The translations under genes were made by a program, and so were the position numbers. Of a stretch of 64,000 bases of DNA, positions 46,069-57,486 are shown in pieces. Where the stretch lies: assembly GCF_026210795.1 (NCBI RefSeq), contig NC_089452.1, forward strand, positions 1,550,001-1,614,000, read 5' to 3'. Under the pieces are notes generated by a model. That model was given only the letters and a program-made list of their open reading frames with translations. It did not search any database and had not been told where the DNA came from. Source of the stretch: Rhizophagus irregularis (Eukaryota > Glomeromycota > Glomeromycetes > Glomerales > Glomeraceae). Numbering within the stretch: position 1 is the stretch's first letter; every line of letters starts with the position of its first letter.

Positions 46069-49000
46069 ATGGCTCATGATAATAATAAAGGTAAAAAGCG
46101 CATGAATATTTAATATAAATTAGAATTATTCTAACATTTTTAATCAAATTAATCAAATTGCAATAAGTTTCAAGTAGCACCAAGGAACCTGAAGGTAAAT
46201 ATAATATATTAAACAAGCTAAAACACTAAACAGTAAAATTTTTAAATAAAAATAAATTTACATTAATTTGAACTAACTATATTTTTATTTAAAAATTATG
46301 TTAAATGATTTAGCTTGTAAGTTAATAGGTTATTTTATAATTGAATAATAATGGAATTACTTATTTTTGTTATATTCCATATAACTAAATGATTCATTTA
46401 ACGATTAATAATACTATAGTTGGTAAGTTATTGGCTATTTAAATCTTTAACTCTTTACTTATTTTTCATAATATTCAAATAACTAAATTTTTTGTTCAAA
46501 TAACTACTTAATAATTAATTATATCGCAGATGGTAAATTACAATATTTAATAATATTCTTAAATATCAATAATTTATATAACTTAACTAATTATACATTC
46601 TCTATTTAAATGATTAGAGTGTAAGTGATATATTTAATTTACAGCATACACTTTCGTATTATATTTCATATCACTAATTAATAATTAATAATACTATAGG
46701 GTGTAAGTTATATGTTATCAACATTTCTATTACTTAGATAGGTTAAACTAACTAATTTCTTTGCTTAAAAATTATTTGGTGATTTCTTTTAGTTGGTAAG
46801 TTATAAGTTATTTATTTGATTCTATTATTACATATTTATATAATATTTACATATAATTTAAACTTTACATTAATTAGAAAGTAAGTTAGAATTGATTTAT
46901 CTAATTTCATAATATAATATTTCTAAACTAACTAATTTAAAAAAATTATTAGGGGGTAAATTATTTATTTAATTCTATTATTGCATATTTATATAATATT
47001 TACTTTATTAAATTAATTATTAAACTTATTTCATAATATAGGGTGTAAGTTACTTATTTAATTCTATTATTGTATATTTATATAACATTTCATATAATAT
47101 AATTCTTTATTTAAAAAATTATCATAATATACTAGGGAGTAAGTCATCTATTTTAATTTTCCTTATTTATATAATACAGTATTTACATATTGCTTAAACT
47201 AACTAAATTCTTTATTTAATTACTAGAACGTGAGTTATGAGTTATTTATTTAATTCTATTATTTATATAATATTTCATATAATTTATTAAAACTAACTAA
47301 ATTCTTTATTTAAAAAAATTACAGGGTGTAAGTTATTTATTTAATTCTATTATTACATATTTATATATAAATATTTACATATAATTAAACTAACTATATT
47401 TTTTATTTAAAACTATTTTAATAATGTAGGGGGTAAGTTATGTATTTTAATTCTATTATTACATGTTTGTACAATATTTATATAACATATAATTTAAACT
47501 AACTAAATTTTCTATTTGATTAGAACGTAAGTTATAAGCTATTATTTAATTCTATTACTACATATTCAAATAATATTTCATATAATTTAAACTAACTAAA
47601 TTCTTTATTTTAAAATTATTAAAATCATTTCATAATATAGGATGTAAGTTATTTAAGTTATTGATTTAATCCTATTATTATTTATTTATATAATACTTAC
47701 CTACATATGATTTAAACTACTAAATTCTTTATTTGAAAAATTATTAAAATTGTTTCATAATATAGGGGGTAAATTATTTATTTAATTCTATTATTGTATA
47801 TTTAAATAATATTTACATATAATTTAAACTAACTAAATTCCTTATTTAATTAGATCGTAAGTTATAAGTTATTTATTTTATTCTATCATTAGTTACATAT
47901 TTATATAATATTTCATATAATTTAAACTAACTAAATTCTTTATTTAAAAAATTATTAATAATATAGGGTGTAAGTTATTTATTTAATTCTATTATTACAT
48001 ATAATTTACATACTAATTTAAACTATTTATTTAAAAATTGTTAAAATTATTTCATAATATAGGGAGTAGTAAGTTATTTATTTAATTCTAGTATTACATA
48101 TTTATATCATTTTACATATAATAACATAAATTCTTTATTTTATTTCATAATATAGGAGGTAAGTTATTTATTATCTAATTCTATTATACATAGTTACATA
48201 ATATTTACATATAATTTAGACTAAAGTCCTTTATTTTAAAAAATTATTAAAATTATTTCATAATAGGGGGTAAGTTATTTGATTCTACTATATAATATTT
48301 ACATATAATACAAACTAACCAAATTCTTTACTATTTAAAATTTTATCTCATAATATAGGGGGTATGTTATTTATTTAATTCCAGTATTATTACATATAGT
48401 ATTTATAATACTTACTATAATTTAGACTAACTAAATTCTTTATTTAATTAGAATGTAAGTTATAAATTATTTATTTAAATCTATTATTACATGTTTATAT
48501 GATAGTTACATATATATTTGAACTAATTATTTAAAAAATTATCATAATATAGGGAGTAGTAAGTCATTTAATTAATCTATTAATTATTATATACTGTATT
48601 TATATATAACTAAATTCTTTATCTAAAAATTATTAAATTATTTGATAACATAGGAGGTGAGTTACTTATTTAATCCTATTATTAGCAGCCGGAGATAATC
48701 CCGAACGAAAGATAATGGTTCGGGATATTTATATAATATTTACATTTTAACTAACCAAATTCTTTATTTAAAAAATTATTTAATAAAATAGCATGTAAGT
48801 TATTTATTATTGGTTATATATTTTATATAATATTTAGGTTTAATTAACTGAATACTTTATTTGAAAAATATCTGTTACTTTAGTTGGTAAGTTATTGATT
48901 ATAGGTTATATATATATATATGTATTAATACAAAAACTAAGTTTACACTTTATTATAATTCTAATTAAATTTTAGAGTAAGTGTTATTTTTTTAAAATTT

Positions 49001-50327
49001 GATACAAATTTTGATATCAATTTTAATTATTTAAATTTTAGATTTGGAAAAAGTGGAAATGCAATTATTGATGAATTTATTCTAAAAAAAAATTTAAAAT
49101 GGATTCCTTATAATAAATTTACAAATATTGAATATCTTGATGAAGGAGGATTTGGTTCTATATACAAAGCTACTTGGTTAAATAATAGTGAAGCTAAAGA
49201 AGTGATTCTTAAATGTCACAATAATTTAAATGAAAATTTAAATGAATTTTTAAATGAAGTATGTTTATATATTATTTATTTATTTATTTTTTTAAAATCT
49301 AAATTATAATTTAATTATGCTAATATATTGTTATTTTTACAGTGGAAATATCATGAAAGTTGTTTAAAATCATTTAATATAATTTATTTCTATGGATTTA
49401 CAAAAAACCCAGATACTTTAAATTATATGGTAGTAATGGATTATGCAAACAAAGGTAATTTAAGAGGAAATTTAACAAAAATAATCAAAAATAATTGGAA
49501 ACAAAAATTACATATGTTGCATGAAATTATTTCTGGGCTTAATGAGATACATAAACAAAATCTTGTTCATTGTGATTTTTATGATGGCAACATTTTAAAT
49601 CATAAGGAAGATAAAATTTATATTAGTGATTTAGGATTATGTCAGCCTGCAAAATCATTTTTAAAAAAGTATGATATTTATGGTGTTATGCCATTCATGG
49701 CCCCTGAGGTTTTAAGAGGTAATTCTCATACTACAGCTAGTGATATATATGGTTTTTCTATGATTATGTGGGAATTTACATCTGGAGTGCCACCATTTAA
49801 TAATAGAGCACATGAACTTCAACTTAGTTTAAGTATTTGTAAGGGTGAACGTCCTGAAATTATTGAAAATACTCCACAATGCTATGTAGATTTAATGAAA
49901 AAATGTTGGGATGAAAATCCATTAAAAAGGCCATCTTCTGAAGAAGTTTTAGAAATTATTGAAGAATGGATTTTTCTTCCATATCAAATGAAAGCTAAGG
50001 ATATTAATGAAAAATTAAAATGCAATGTTATGGAATTTATAAATGCACCAATTGAGCATAATAACCTTTCTACTGAATCTCATCCACAAGCATGTTATAC
50101 AAGTCGCTTACTTGATTTTACTAGTAAAAAATTGAATGAAATTCTTGAAAGTGAAGATTTACAAGAAATGCTAATAAGTGATAATTTGAACGATTGTATA
50201 ATTAAAAATATGAAGTCATTCGGATTAGGTATGTAATATATTATAAAAAAAAGCAATTTCGCAAATTATTTAGTGTAATTGATTTAATTTATTTAATTAT
50301 CTAGATATTAAACATGAAAATAACTAA
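46069..50327 (+). CDS. Protein kinase (HCD/DLG type) with a 5' micro-exon array
   Basis: Proposed gene: exon 1 46069-46090 (MAHDNNK), exon 2 46168-46194 (SSSTKEPE), then 28 tiny blocks (next entry), exon 49042-49258, exon 49343-50228, last exon 50305-50327 (DIKHENN, stop); about 420 residues. Without the last splice the frame stops at 50236. The kinase domain shows GEGGFGSIYKA-type loop (DEGGFGSIYKA), VILK lysine, VHCDFYDGN (HCD for HRD, D and N kept), SDLGL (DLG for DFG), MAPEV, MIMWEFTSG and CWDENPLKRP. Catalytic Lys, Asp, Asn and metal-binding Asp are present, so activity is likely. The segment GNAIIDEF..LKWIPYNKF before the domain is, from memory, typical of Glomeromycotina kinases. The kinase part is certain; the 5' exons are inferred. 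Confidence 0.8.
46195..49041 (+). repeat. Tandem array of about 29 intron-like units with 3-nt spacers
   Basis: Units of about 75-138 bp each begin GTAAGTTA (or GTAAAT, GTGAGT), contain AAACTAACTAAATTC, and end ATATAG or TTAG. Between each AG and the next GT lie exactly 3 nt in 25 cases (starts 46314, 46420, 46530, 46618, 46700, 46793, 46878, 46953, 47042, 47136, 47227, 47325, 47430, 47524, 47641, 47766, 47854, 47967, 48156, 48267, 48359, 48452, 48654, 48792, 48884), 6 nt in two (48063, 48553; GGAGTA) and 1 nt in the last (48976). The array lies in sense orientation directly before the kinase exon. The repeat is certain; whether it is spliced unit by unit is open. Confidence 0.9.
48685..48726. 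other. Small hairpin insertion in one array unit
   Basis: One unit carries about 42 extra bp, containing TCCCGAAC..GTTCGGGA, a perfect 8-bp-arm hairpin more G+C rich than the array. It may be a micro-MITE. Confidence 0.5.
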
Positions 50328-50329
50328 TT

Positions 50330-50854
50330 GTTTATGTTTTTTAAAAAAATATATTTTTTGTGATATTTGATTTATGCATCCAACAAAAATTCTCCTGTTT
50401 TGTTCTTTTTAAATTTATTTAAACACTAAGATGAGAGTAGTAAAATATTTACAAGTTTCTTAGTTTGTAATTTAAATAACTCCCTTTTTTTATAGCTTAT
50501 CCAAATGTTAAATATATATATTCTCTTTTTCCATTTTATTTAGAATTATTTAAACACTAAGGCTAAAGTAGTAAACATTTTATAAGTTTCTTAGTTTGTA
50601 ATTTAAATAAATCATTTTTTCTTTTTTTAACTTATTCAATTTATATTAAATACAAATTACCAAAAAAATATAAGCATATAAGACCATTCCTAGTGTTGTA
50701 GGATCAGGATATATGATTTGAAACTTTTTATATACATTGTAAAGAGCTGATGACATTAAAGTAATAGAATTTCATTAAGTTTAAAATTTGTAAATCAAGT
50801 AAAAAAATATTCTTTAAATTCATAAATATAGCATAAACTTAAAGATGTTGTTTC
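50330..50854. other. Kinase 3' flank with a duplicated block
   Basis: AACACTAAG..GTAGTAAA..AAGTTTCTTAGTTTGTAATT appears twice (about 50422-50480 and 50555-50610), a local direct repeat. No gene. Confidence 0.45.
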
Positions 50855-50988
50855 GATATCATTTCTATTATCATTTTGATATCATTTCGATATTGATTTA
50901 ATATCGAAATGATATCAAAGTGATAATACTATCATATCGATATTAAATCGATATTGAAATGATATCAAAATGATAATGAAATGATATC
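50855..50988. repeat. Palindrome of GATATC/AATATCGA motifs
   Basis: About 52 bp at each end pair nearly perfectly (GATATCATTTCTATTATC at the left, its complement at the right) around a 25-30-nt centre. Each arm also contains internal GATATC repeats, giving a likely cruciform. Confidence 0.7.
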
Positions 50989-51611
50989 ACTTGAAAACTT
51001 AAAGTTTCTGTAAAGAATATTATATTGGGTAAATCAATTTTGATTGTTGATACAAAAATAAATTTTGGACTCAAGGTCAAAAGTCCACTCTCCAAATTGC
51101 TTGTTGAGTATTGGAAACAAATAGTTATTCCTTTTTTTTTAGTGACGCATTTCTTTATTAATTGAATCATATTTGCATAGATTACACATTAATTACATTA
51201 ATTTTAGAAATACATAGAGGTAAAAATTGAATATCCCTATAACTAAAAAGTCTATCTATTTTATTTTATTTTATTTTATGTAAAGCCGGAAAGACTATTT
51301 AAGAGAACATAGAATCTAAAAGACCTTGCCCAACCTTTAGTCCATCATCCACCCAAAGATCTGGACGGACCCATACTTCTTGTTATATAGACTGATCCTG
51401 AATTACTACCAATAGAGGAACAGGTACCCACCAGAAAAAAATAAAATCAATTAAATGACGAGCACTAATCCGTATTTTTCTTTCAACCCATAAGGTTGCC
51501 ACCTGTAAATACTGCAAGAGGTGGAATGGTTTACACTATTTTAAGTTGTTAAAATAGTACAAATAGAAACTATATGTATAAAATCTATATAATAAAACGA
51601 ACGAACAGATA

Positions 51612-53639
51612 CTAGATAATATTGTCAGATGAACTCATTTCCAAGTCCTTTAAGGTGGATATCATACAAACCTTTTTATTTTTATGATGACCGTAGAAAG
51701 TGTCTAAGTTGCCGTTATCATTGGCACATCGTTTGAGTGTTCGATCCTCCATAAGGGCACAAGGCTGATATTTTAAACCAACTTCTTCCCTGTGGTATTC
51801 CATGTATATAGCATGGTCTATAGTTTTGACACAATTAAATAACTCTTCTAAGATTTCTGTATCTTCTTGTTTTTTCTGTGCTATTTCTTTTTCTCGTTTC
51901 CTTTGTTTGCTTTTCTTAAGTGATCCAGGCACGGTTTGCATGATAGATGAGACTTCGAGTAATTTTAACTCATAATCATGTTGAGCGGTGGTATATTCCA
52001 TAATCATGCCGCAAAGATCCTCTCAGTAGATACCTTTTTCGGGAGTAGTATCCCATCAAATTCCAGCATCAATTTTATCCAGTTCATATTTCGTATCCTC
52101 TATATGGATATCATAAATTTCTTTCATATGGGCTAACCAAGCATGACTGCCAACCGTAAGTGGTTTCAGATTGTGTTTCCTAATTCTGTTGCGAGAAGGT
52201 TGATTGTGTAGACCGCCTTCATAAAAGGGTTCTTCTGGAATTAACAAAATATAATGTAGTGGCACGTTTTCAAAAATATCAATAACAGATGGTGGTGGTG
52301 TAGAATTACCAAAGGGTGGAGATACAACGGAGCTGTCAATATGACTAAAATCGGACGTGGCTACTATAGGAATAGTGTTAGTTTCAGGAAATGGGAGTAG
52401 AAAGGTATAATCATCTTGTTTGGGTATGATAAATTTTTTCTTGTAACGAAGATGTTTAATAGGCTTGCTGAATTGTTGATTTTCTTGAAACAAAAGCATA
52501 TGATGCTGTGCAGCTCGGAGTTTATCATCCATCGGAGCATCAATTTGTAGATTAGCGTTATGAAAAGTATGCCTTATCGATGCATCGAAGCGTGCCTCTT
52601 GTCTTTTTCTGACTTTTGTAGATGAACTAGGAGTACGTCTAAAATTCCGATAAACTTTGCCGTAGATAAAATCGAGTCCTTTTTTAGCTACAATATTACT
52701 ATTATAAGCGCGATACGTTGTGGTAAAAGAAATGCCTAATCAATTCGAGAAGTTGTTACATGTCTTCTTTTTGGCCCATCTATTGTAAATATGAGTTGCG
52801 TGGAAATCTTTGAAAGTCTTGCAGTTACTGACATCAGGTATTTTGTTATCCTTTGAAGTAAAGTACAGGATCAATTTTTTGTGATGGGTAATACAGGCGT
52901 GATGGTGAAATGACATTGTGAAAGGAGCTGGGGTAAGACAGGCCACAGCGGTATTGCTGAGCGGATCCACTGTATGACTATGATTACATGGGAGGTAAAT
53001 ACCAAAATAAAATCTATATTTCTTATACGAAAAATTAAAAAAAGTTTTAGTCATGTGATTATTTTCATCATTCTTTTGAGCACGTGATACTATAAAATCT
53101 AAGCGCTCCAATAATTTTTTACGAATAAGCCTGAAAAATTTTTCTTGAAATCGTCGAGGAATAACTTTTTGTGTGGAAAAAAAGTGCGTGAGCTGTTTCG
53201 ATATTTGAAATTTGAAATTTGGGAGTTGACTTGTGGAATTATGATTAATCGGGTCAGAAGACATATGATAATCATTTGTGTAAATCTTCAATTGAAGTTG
53301 ATTGGTGTTCGGTAAATGATCAACCAGCTCAAAAAAGAAACTTTTTGAACGCCTAAAGTTGTAAATCTTGTTATAACCGGCTCTATGGTTTGGAGTCACA
53401 TGAAATTTTTCATATTTCGTAGAGAAAATATAGTTTTGTTTTTTGTAAAATGAAGGAGAGGGCCTAATAACCTTAAGGTTTTCAGAGAGTGGAGGGGTAT
53501 CTGACAAATTGTCTTCAGTGGGTGATAAGGAGTTTGTTGTATTATGGTTAAAAATGAAGTCTTCAGGACCAACAGGTGTATAGTCGTATCCGGGTCTAGG
53601 AACAAAGTCATCTGCTCGTGGGAGATAAGACATAACCAA
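51612..53639 (-). pseudogene. Long ORF of unknown family, three in-frame TGA stops
   Basis: One frame runs for 676 codons from MVMSYLPRADDFVPRPG to SSDNII, broken only by TGA at 52742-52740, 52058-52056 and 52025-52023. Between the stops the reading continues with normal composition (LGISFTTTYRAYNSN; WDTTPEKGIY), so the stops are point mutations or read through. Visible features: proline-rich N terminus, basic middle (RRFQEKFFRLIRKKLLERL), His/Cys cluster (SFHHHACITHHKK), and a charged coiled-coil-like C-terminal part (KKSKQRKREKEIAQKKQ). I recognise no domain. It belongs to the element with the 18-bp target duplication. Confidence 0.6.
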
Positions 53640-54201
53640 CCCTTGAATATGGGTAAAGTAAGAACACTAAAAACCTCGTCGTATGCCCGAGGCGCCCTAT
53701 AGGGCCTCTTCCCCTTAAGAGTATATATTAAATATGAAAACTCAAAAAAAACCTTCGCTATTTACTGCGGAAAACTAATAAAATAAAAAAAGGGGAAAGA
53801 GTTTTTTTTCCTAAAAAGTCTATCTAAAAAAAATTTGAATACTATGCTAAAAGATCTAACTAAGGCACGTGATCTGTAATAAAAAAATTAAAGTATAAAT
53901 AATAAATAATAAAGTAAAAATAAAATTAAAAAATACAAACTTGTATGGCTCCCATCATTGTCTATATTTTAAAAATAAAAATAAAAAATAAATAAATAGA
54001 AATTATTATTTATCGCGGATGCGTAGTCCCTGTTTATCACATGATTCACGTAGTAGTCATGAGATTTATACTTCAAGTCGACCACGTTCCCACGTTTACT
54101 TTCTCTCTCATTATTTTTTTACTTTTACTTTCTTTAATAAACCATACCTATTTTCATTTATTTTTTCCCTTATTTTTTTCCCTTTAACGTAAACCTACTT
54201 T

Positions 54202-55086
54202 ATGTAAGAAGAAGAATTCGAAAATATTCATCTTTTAGAATTTGCTCATGGTATGTAATTAGGTAAAGTAATGTTGGCTTTAAAGTAACGTCGGCTTTTG
54301 TAGTGGTATTGGCTTTGGAATAGCTTAGGGTAAGGGTAATGATAGTTGGTTTAGGTTAGGTTCGTTGTCTCTAGAGTGGTGTTGGTCTGGAGTAGCTTAG
54401 GGTTAGGTAAGGGTAAGGAGGTTAGGGTAAGGAGAGTGGGTTTAGGTTAAGGATTAGAATAGATGCTTTGGGGTTAGAATTAGTTTATGAAGTAATCATT
54501 TCTAACCCTTCTTTTTATTTTATTTATTTTACTTTTTTTAGATGATTGTAACGAAGCGATCTTGTCTAATAAGGACGAACATGTACTATTATATTCAAGA
54601 AAGAAATTTCAATTATGTGAAGATTGCAAAGCCTTTATAGATGGTTAGGCTAAACAACAAGGGTTTCAGATCATTAAAGTTCGTGTAAGTCGTGAGAAAG
54701 ACATTGTCCGTCGTTGTACGTATATCTGTTCTCAAAGTACTGAAATTTATGTATGGAAAATTACATGGAATGTATAAGAAAGCATTAACAAGGCTTTACG
54801 ATCTAATTCTAACTCGGAACAGCTTATTAAATTGTTACAAGAATTTTCAGAAGTTGGGAAATCAGATTCAGAAGAATTGAATGAAATAAATCAAGAAGAT
54901 GAAATAAACGATAACTCATATTGACCCTTTGGTACCAATGTCGCGAAATCCGAAAAAAGATGTGGTAAAAGATGACCGTTGGGAACTAAAAGATTTAAGT
55001 CATCTACTAAAGCTTGTAAACCTAAATCATGAAATCAACGACATTGCAAAAAATGTGGGAAAGTCGGGCACTATCAGAAAAATTGA
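54202..55086 (+). pseudogene. FAR1-like / zinc-knuckle transposase relic
   Basis: Exon 1 54202-54250 (EEEFENIHLLEFAH, with TAA right after ATG), intron 54251-54541, exon 2 from 54542. One frame gives a FAR1-type DNA-binding domain (CEDCKAFIDG-stop-AKQQGFQII, IVRRCTYICSQ), a short middle, then KRFKSSTKACKPKS and the knuckle CKKCGKVGHYQKN, whose last Cys is TGA (55084-55086). The stops are TAA, TAG, TAA and four TGA; the frame itself is not shifted. The catalytic MULE core is missing, so this was already an internally deleted derivative. Confidence 0.6.
54251..54541 (+). other. Intron of the transposase relic with telomere-like G-rich repeats
   Basis: A 291-nt intron (GTATGT .. TTTTTTTAG) filled with GCTTAGGGTAAGGG, GGTTTAGGTTAGG and GTTAGGGTAAGGAG motifs. 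They resemble TTAGGG repeats but are irregular and interstitial. Confidence 0.5.
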
Positions 55087-55539
55087 AAGGTAGTAATTGT
55101 TGTATCTGTTTTACATACCCTGTTATTTTTTATATTAACGAACTTCATTACTTTAACTAGGAACAAAATATTTAACTTTGGTTTGGAATAATTGGTTGGG
55201 CTTGGAGATAGTTAATTAGAATGTATGGATAAAACGAATATATTAATAGAGTAGAAAATGTTTTAATGAGAAATGTATTAATAGAATACGAAACAATTAA
55301 TTTGTACAATTTATTGACTAATAAAATCACATGATAAATTCACTAATCACATGACATTTAAGGACTAGCGATATCGCCATAGCGAGAAAATTTACTAGGA
55401 TTTGTGTATATTTTACATGAACTCTAATAATTAAACTTCAAAAATCAATAATCTGAATCCGATACTACATCTGCACGAGTAATTGCCTTCTTTTTTTCTT
55501 TTTTCTTTCTTTACATCCGAATTGTCCAAACTTAGATTT

Positions 55540-56079
55540 CCTGTATTTTTGGTTTTGTTGTAATTGATGGTTTCACTGGTAATCTTTTACTAAAATCTTC
55601 ATTTAAATGTATAAATTCTTCTACAATCTCTTTACTCATTCCAATATGTGATGACTTTAATCGGCGTGGGCGCTGGCATTGTTGTTGTATCTTTTAACTT
55701 ATCCTCCACATCAAAATATGACTCAATGTCCATTTGTAAGTCGTCTGACAGTTGTGTAGACATGGTACTTGCTGGATTTGACTTTCTTTTTTGACCCGTC
55801 AAAAATGTATTGCTCGCTTTTCCCAAATAATTCTTGTTGACTTTTCATCTGTAACGACTCTCCTATATCTTCCATCGCCGATTTATAAATTGCATCCATC
55901 ATCTTGTTTTCGTTGTTAAAGCATAATAATATATATGATGACCGTGCGGCCTTATAACCTTCCCGAACATGGCTTTGTAGGTTCTGACGTGCTTTATTAC
56001 ACACTCAAATTCTCGACTTTTTGAAATTTTCTCCTTCAACTTGAGGGCTGCTTGCTGTCTAATTTTGTAAGCCATCATT
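55540..56079 (-). pseudogene. 5' ORF relic of the 5-kb element
   Basis: Coding-like pieces follow one another in different frames: MMAYKIRQQAALKLKEKISK (from 56079), CNKARQNLQSHVREGYKAA to KSEQYIFD (about 56000-55805), FLTGQKRKSNPASTMSTQ to ITYWNE (about 55803-55632), and MSKEIVEEFIHLNEDFSKRL (about 55640-55580). At least three frameshifts. Basic and helical, perhaps a nucleic-acid-binding ORF1-like protein; not recognised. Confidence 0.5.
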
Positions 56080-56102
56080 TTTCCAACAAATAGTTATTCC
56101 TT

Positions 56103-57486
56103 CTTTTTTAATTAATTTAATGAATTTATTTATTTAAAAAAAACAGTGTATAGAGTGTATTTATGGATAATGATGTACAGTATTTATTTTAATTATATTA
56201 TTAACAACGAATTTTAAAAAAATAGTGTATTTATAATATTAATAAAGATTCGTATATATTTATTCAAATAAGCTGATATAACTTTGAAGTTGTATTCTTT
56301 CATCTTATAATAGCAAAATATTTAAACTTTACCGCGAGTTTGAATTTGTTTATTACATAATAATCTATGAAAATATTACCGGACTGATGGGAATATTTGG
56401 ATTCTAATTAACTAATTATTTCTTTACATAGACTTCCAAACTGTTGTTGTTGTAATCAACTTAAAGGCAACTCGGTTGTATTTCATCAATTTTCTTGGTG
56501 ATCACATGATGATGACTCATTTTTAGCCTACTATCTTATAACATTTTTTTTTTAAAAAAAAAAAATAGTAACGCATTTTATTAATTATTTTCAAATACAA
56601 AAAATTCATTTTGAATTTTTTTTTTGAATTTTTTTTGAAGTGTGAAAAAATTATCTGAAAATTTTGATTTTCGAAAAAAACTAAAAAAACTAAAAATAGA
56701 CATATTTATTGAACAATGTAATGTATATAAACACAAAATTTGTATATTTTATTGAATAAAAAAATATACGTAGTAGGACCGGGCTGGTCTTTGCTGGGAC
56801 CGATCCAGGCCGTTCAAATTAATAATTAATTTAACGTCCTTTTTGTCTAAAAAAATTGGGAGGAGGCATAATTTAAACAAACAAACACATTAAATAAACA
56901 TATATGTAGTAATATATAAAATTGATTATTTTTTTTATTTAATCATTTCTTTTTCTCTTGGCAAATTACATTCATGCTTTTTTCAATTTGCATGATGTGG
57001 ATCAAGATATCATAATAAATCAGTTAAATGATTAATAAATTTGTTTCCAAAAGTTTCGTGCATTCCTCCAGTCCATCCTAGTGAATTCTATCATAAAATT
57101 TGTAATTATGTCATTAAATAAAGGTCTTTATTTGTACGTTACTGGATGACACCATGTTTGACCATTTACAATTAATATTGACAAAGAATTAACGGATTAA
57201 CACATGGTACAAAATCTTACAAAATATATTTAACTTTGCAAGGTATAAAATGATAAATTCATATCAAATTTTTATAATACTAGCCAATGTTTCATTATAT
57301 AAATTGTACAGATATTTCCGATCATTAATTTTATAACCCCGTATTTCAATCAGCAAGTCTTAAAAATTTTTATTTTATTGTTCATAAACAGCAATGATGG
57401 TGGAAATAGAGTTATTTTTATTTTTATTTATGGGTTCCAGTTAGATATCTAACCTGGACGCGAATTGGTAAAAATAGAGTTATAAG
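56103..57486. other. AT-rich region with a second element tail
   Basis: Near 56570-56600 the minus strand reads AATTAATAAAATGCGTTACTA, like the 3' ends at 51140 and 13850. A G+C-rich patch (GGACCGGGCTGGTC, 56776-56815) recalls the hAT-like element at 173-505. At 57439-57460 CCAGTTAGATATCTAACCTGG is a short palindrome. No gene is seen. Confidence 0.4.

Larger units (their letters stand above)
54000..55395 (+). mobile_element. MULE-type DNA transposon relic nested in the 5-kb element
   Basis: Imperfect inverted ends: ATCGCGGATGCGTAGTCCC.. TTATCACATGATT at about 54012-54048 against AATCACATGACATTTAAGGA..CTAGCGATATCGCC at about 55344-55378. Between them lies a plus-strand transposase relic with FAR1-like and zinc-knuckle parts, opposite in sense to the host element. 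The ends and target duplication are not resolved. Confidence 0.5.
51134..56084 (-). mobile_element. 5-kb insertion with 18-bp target duplication and A-tail
   Basis: The identical 18-mer AACAAATAGTTATTCCTT stands at 51116-51133 and 56085-56102. Read on the minus strand the element ends AATAAAGAAATGCGTCACTA plus a run of A, then the target copy, as expected for a target-primed (LINE-like) retroelement. It contains a 5' ORF relic (56079-55540), a long ORF with three stops (53639-51612), and a nested DNA-transposon relic (about 54000-55395). No reverse transcriptase was recognised, so it is a non-autonomous or incomplete element, or an unusual class. Confidence 0.75.

Noticed and set aside
46195-49041. 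CRISPR array
   Set aside because: Units vary in length and sequence, spacers are 3 nt, and the setting is a eukaryotic kinase gene.
54300-54470. Telomere or chromosome end
   Set aside because: The TTAGGG-like motifs are irregular, short, and lie in an intron of a transposase relic with unique sequence on both sides.
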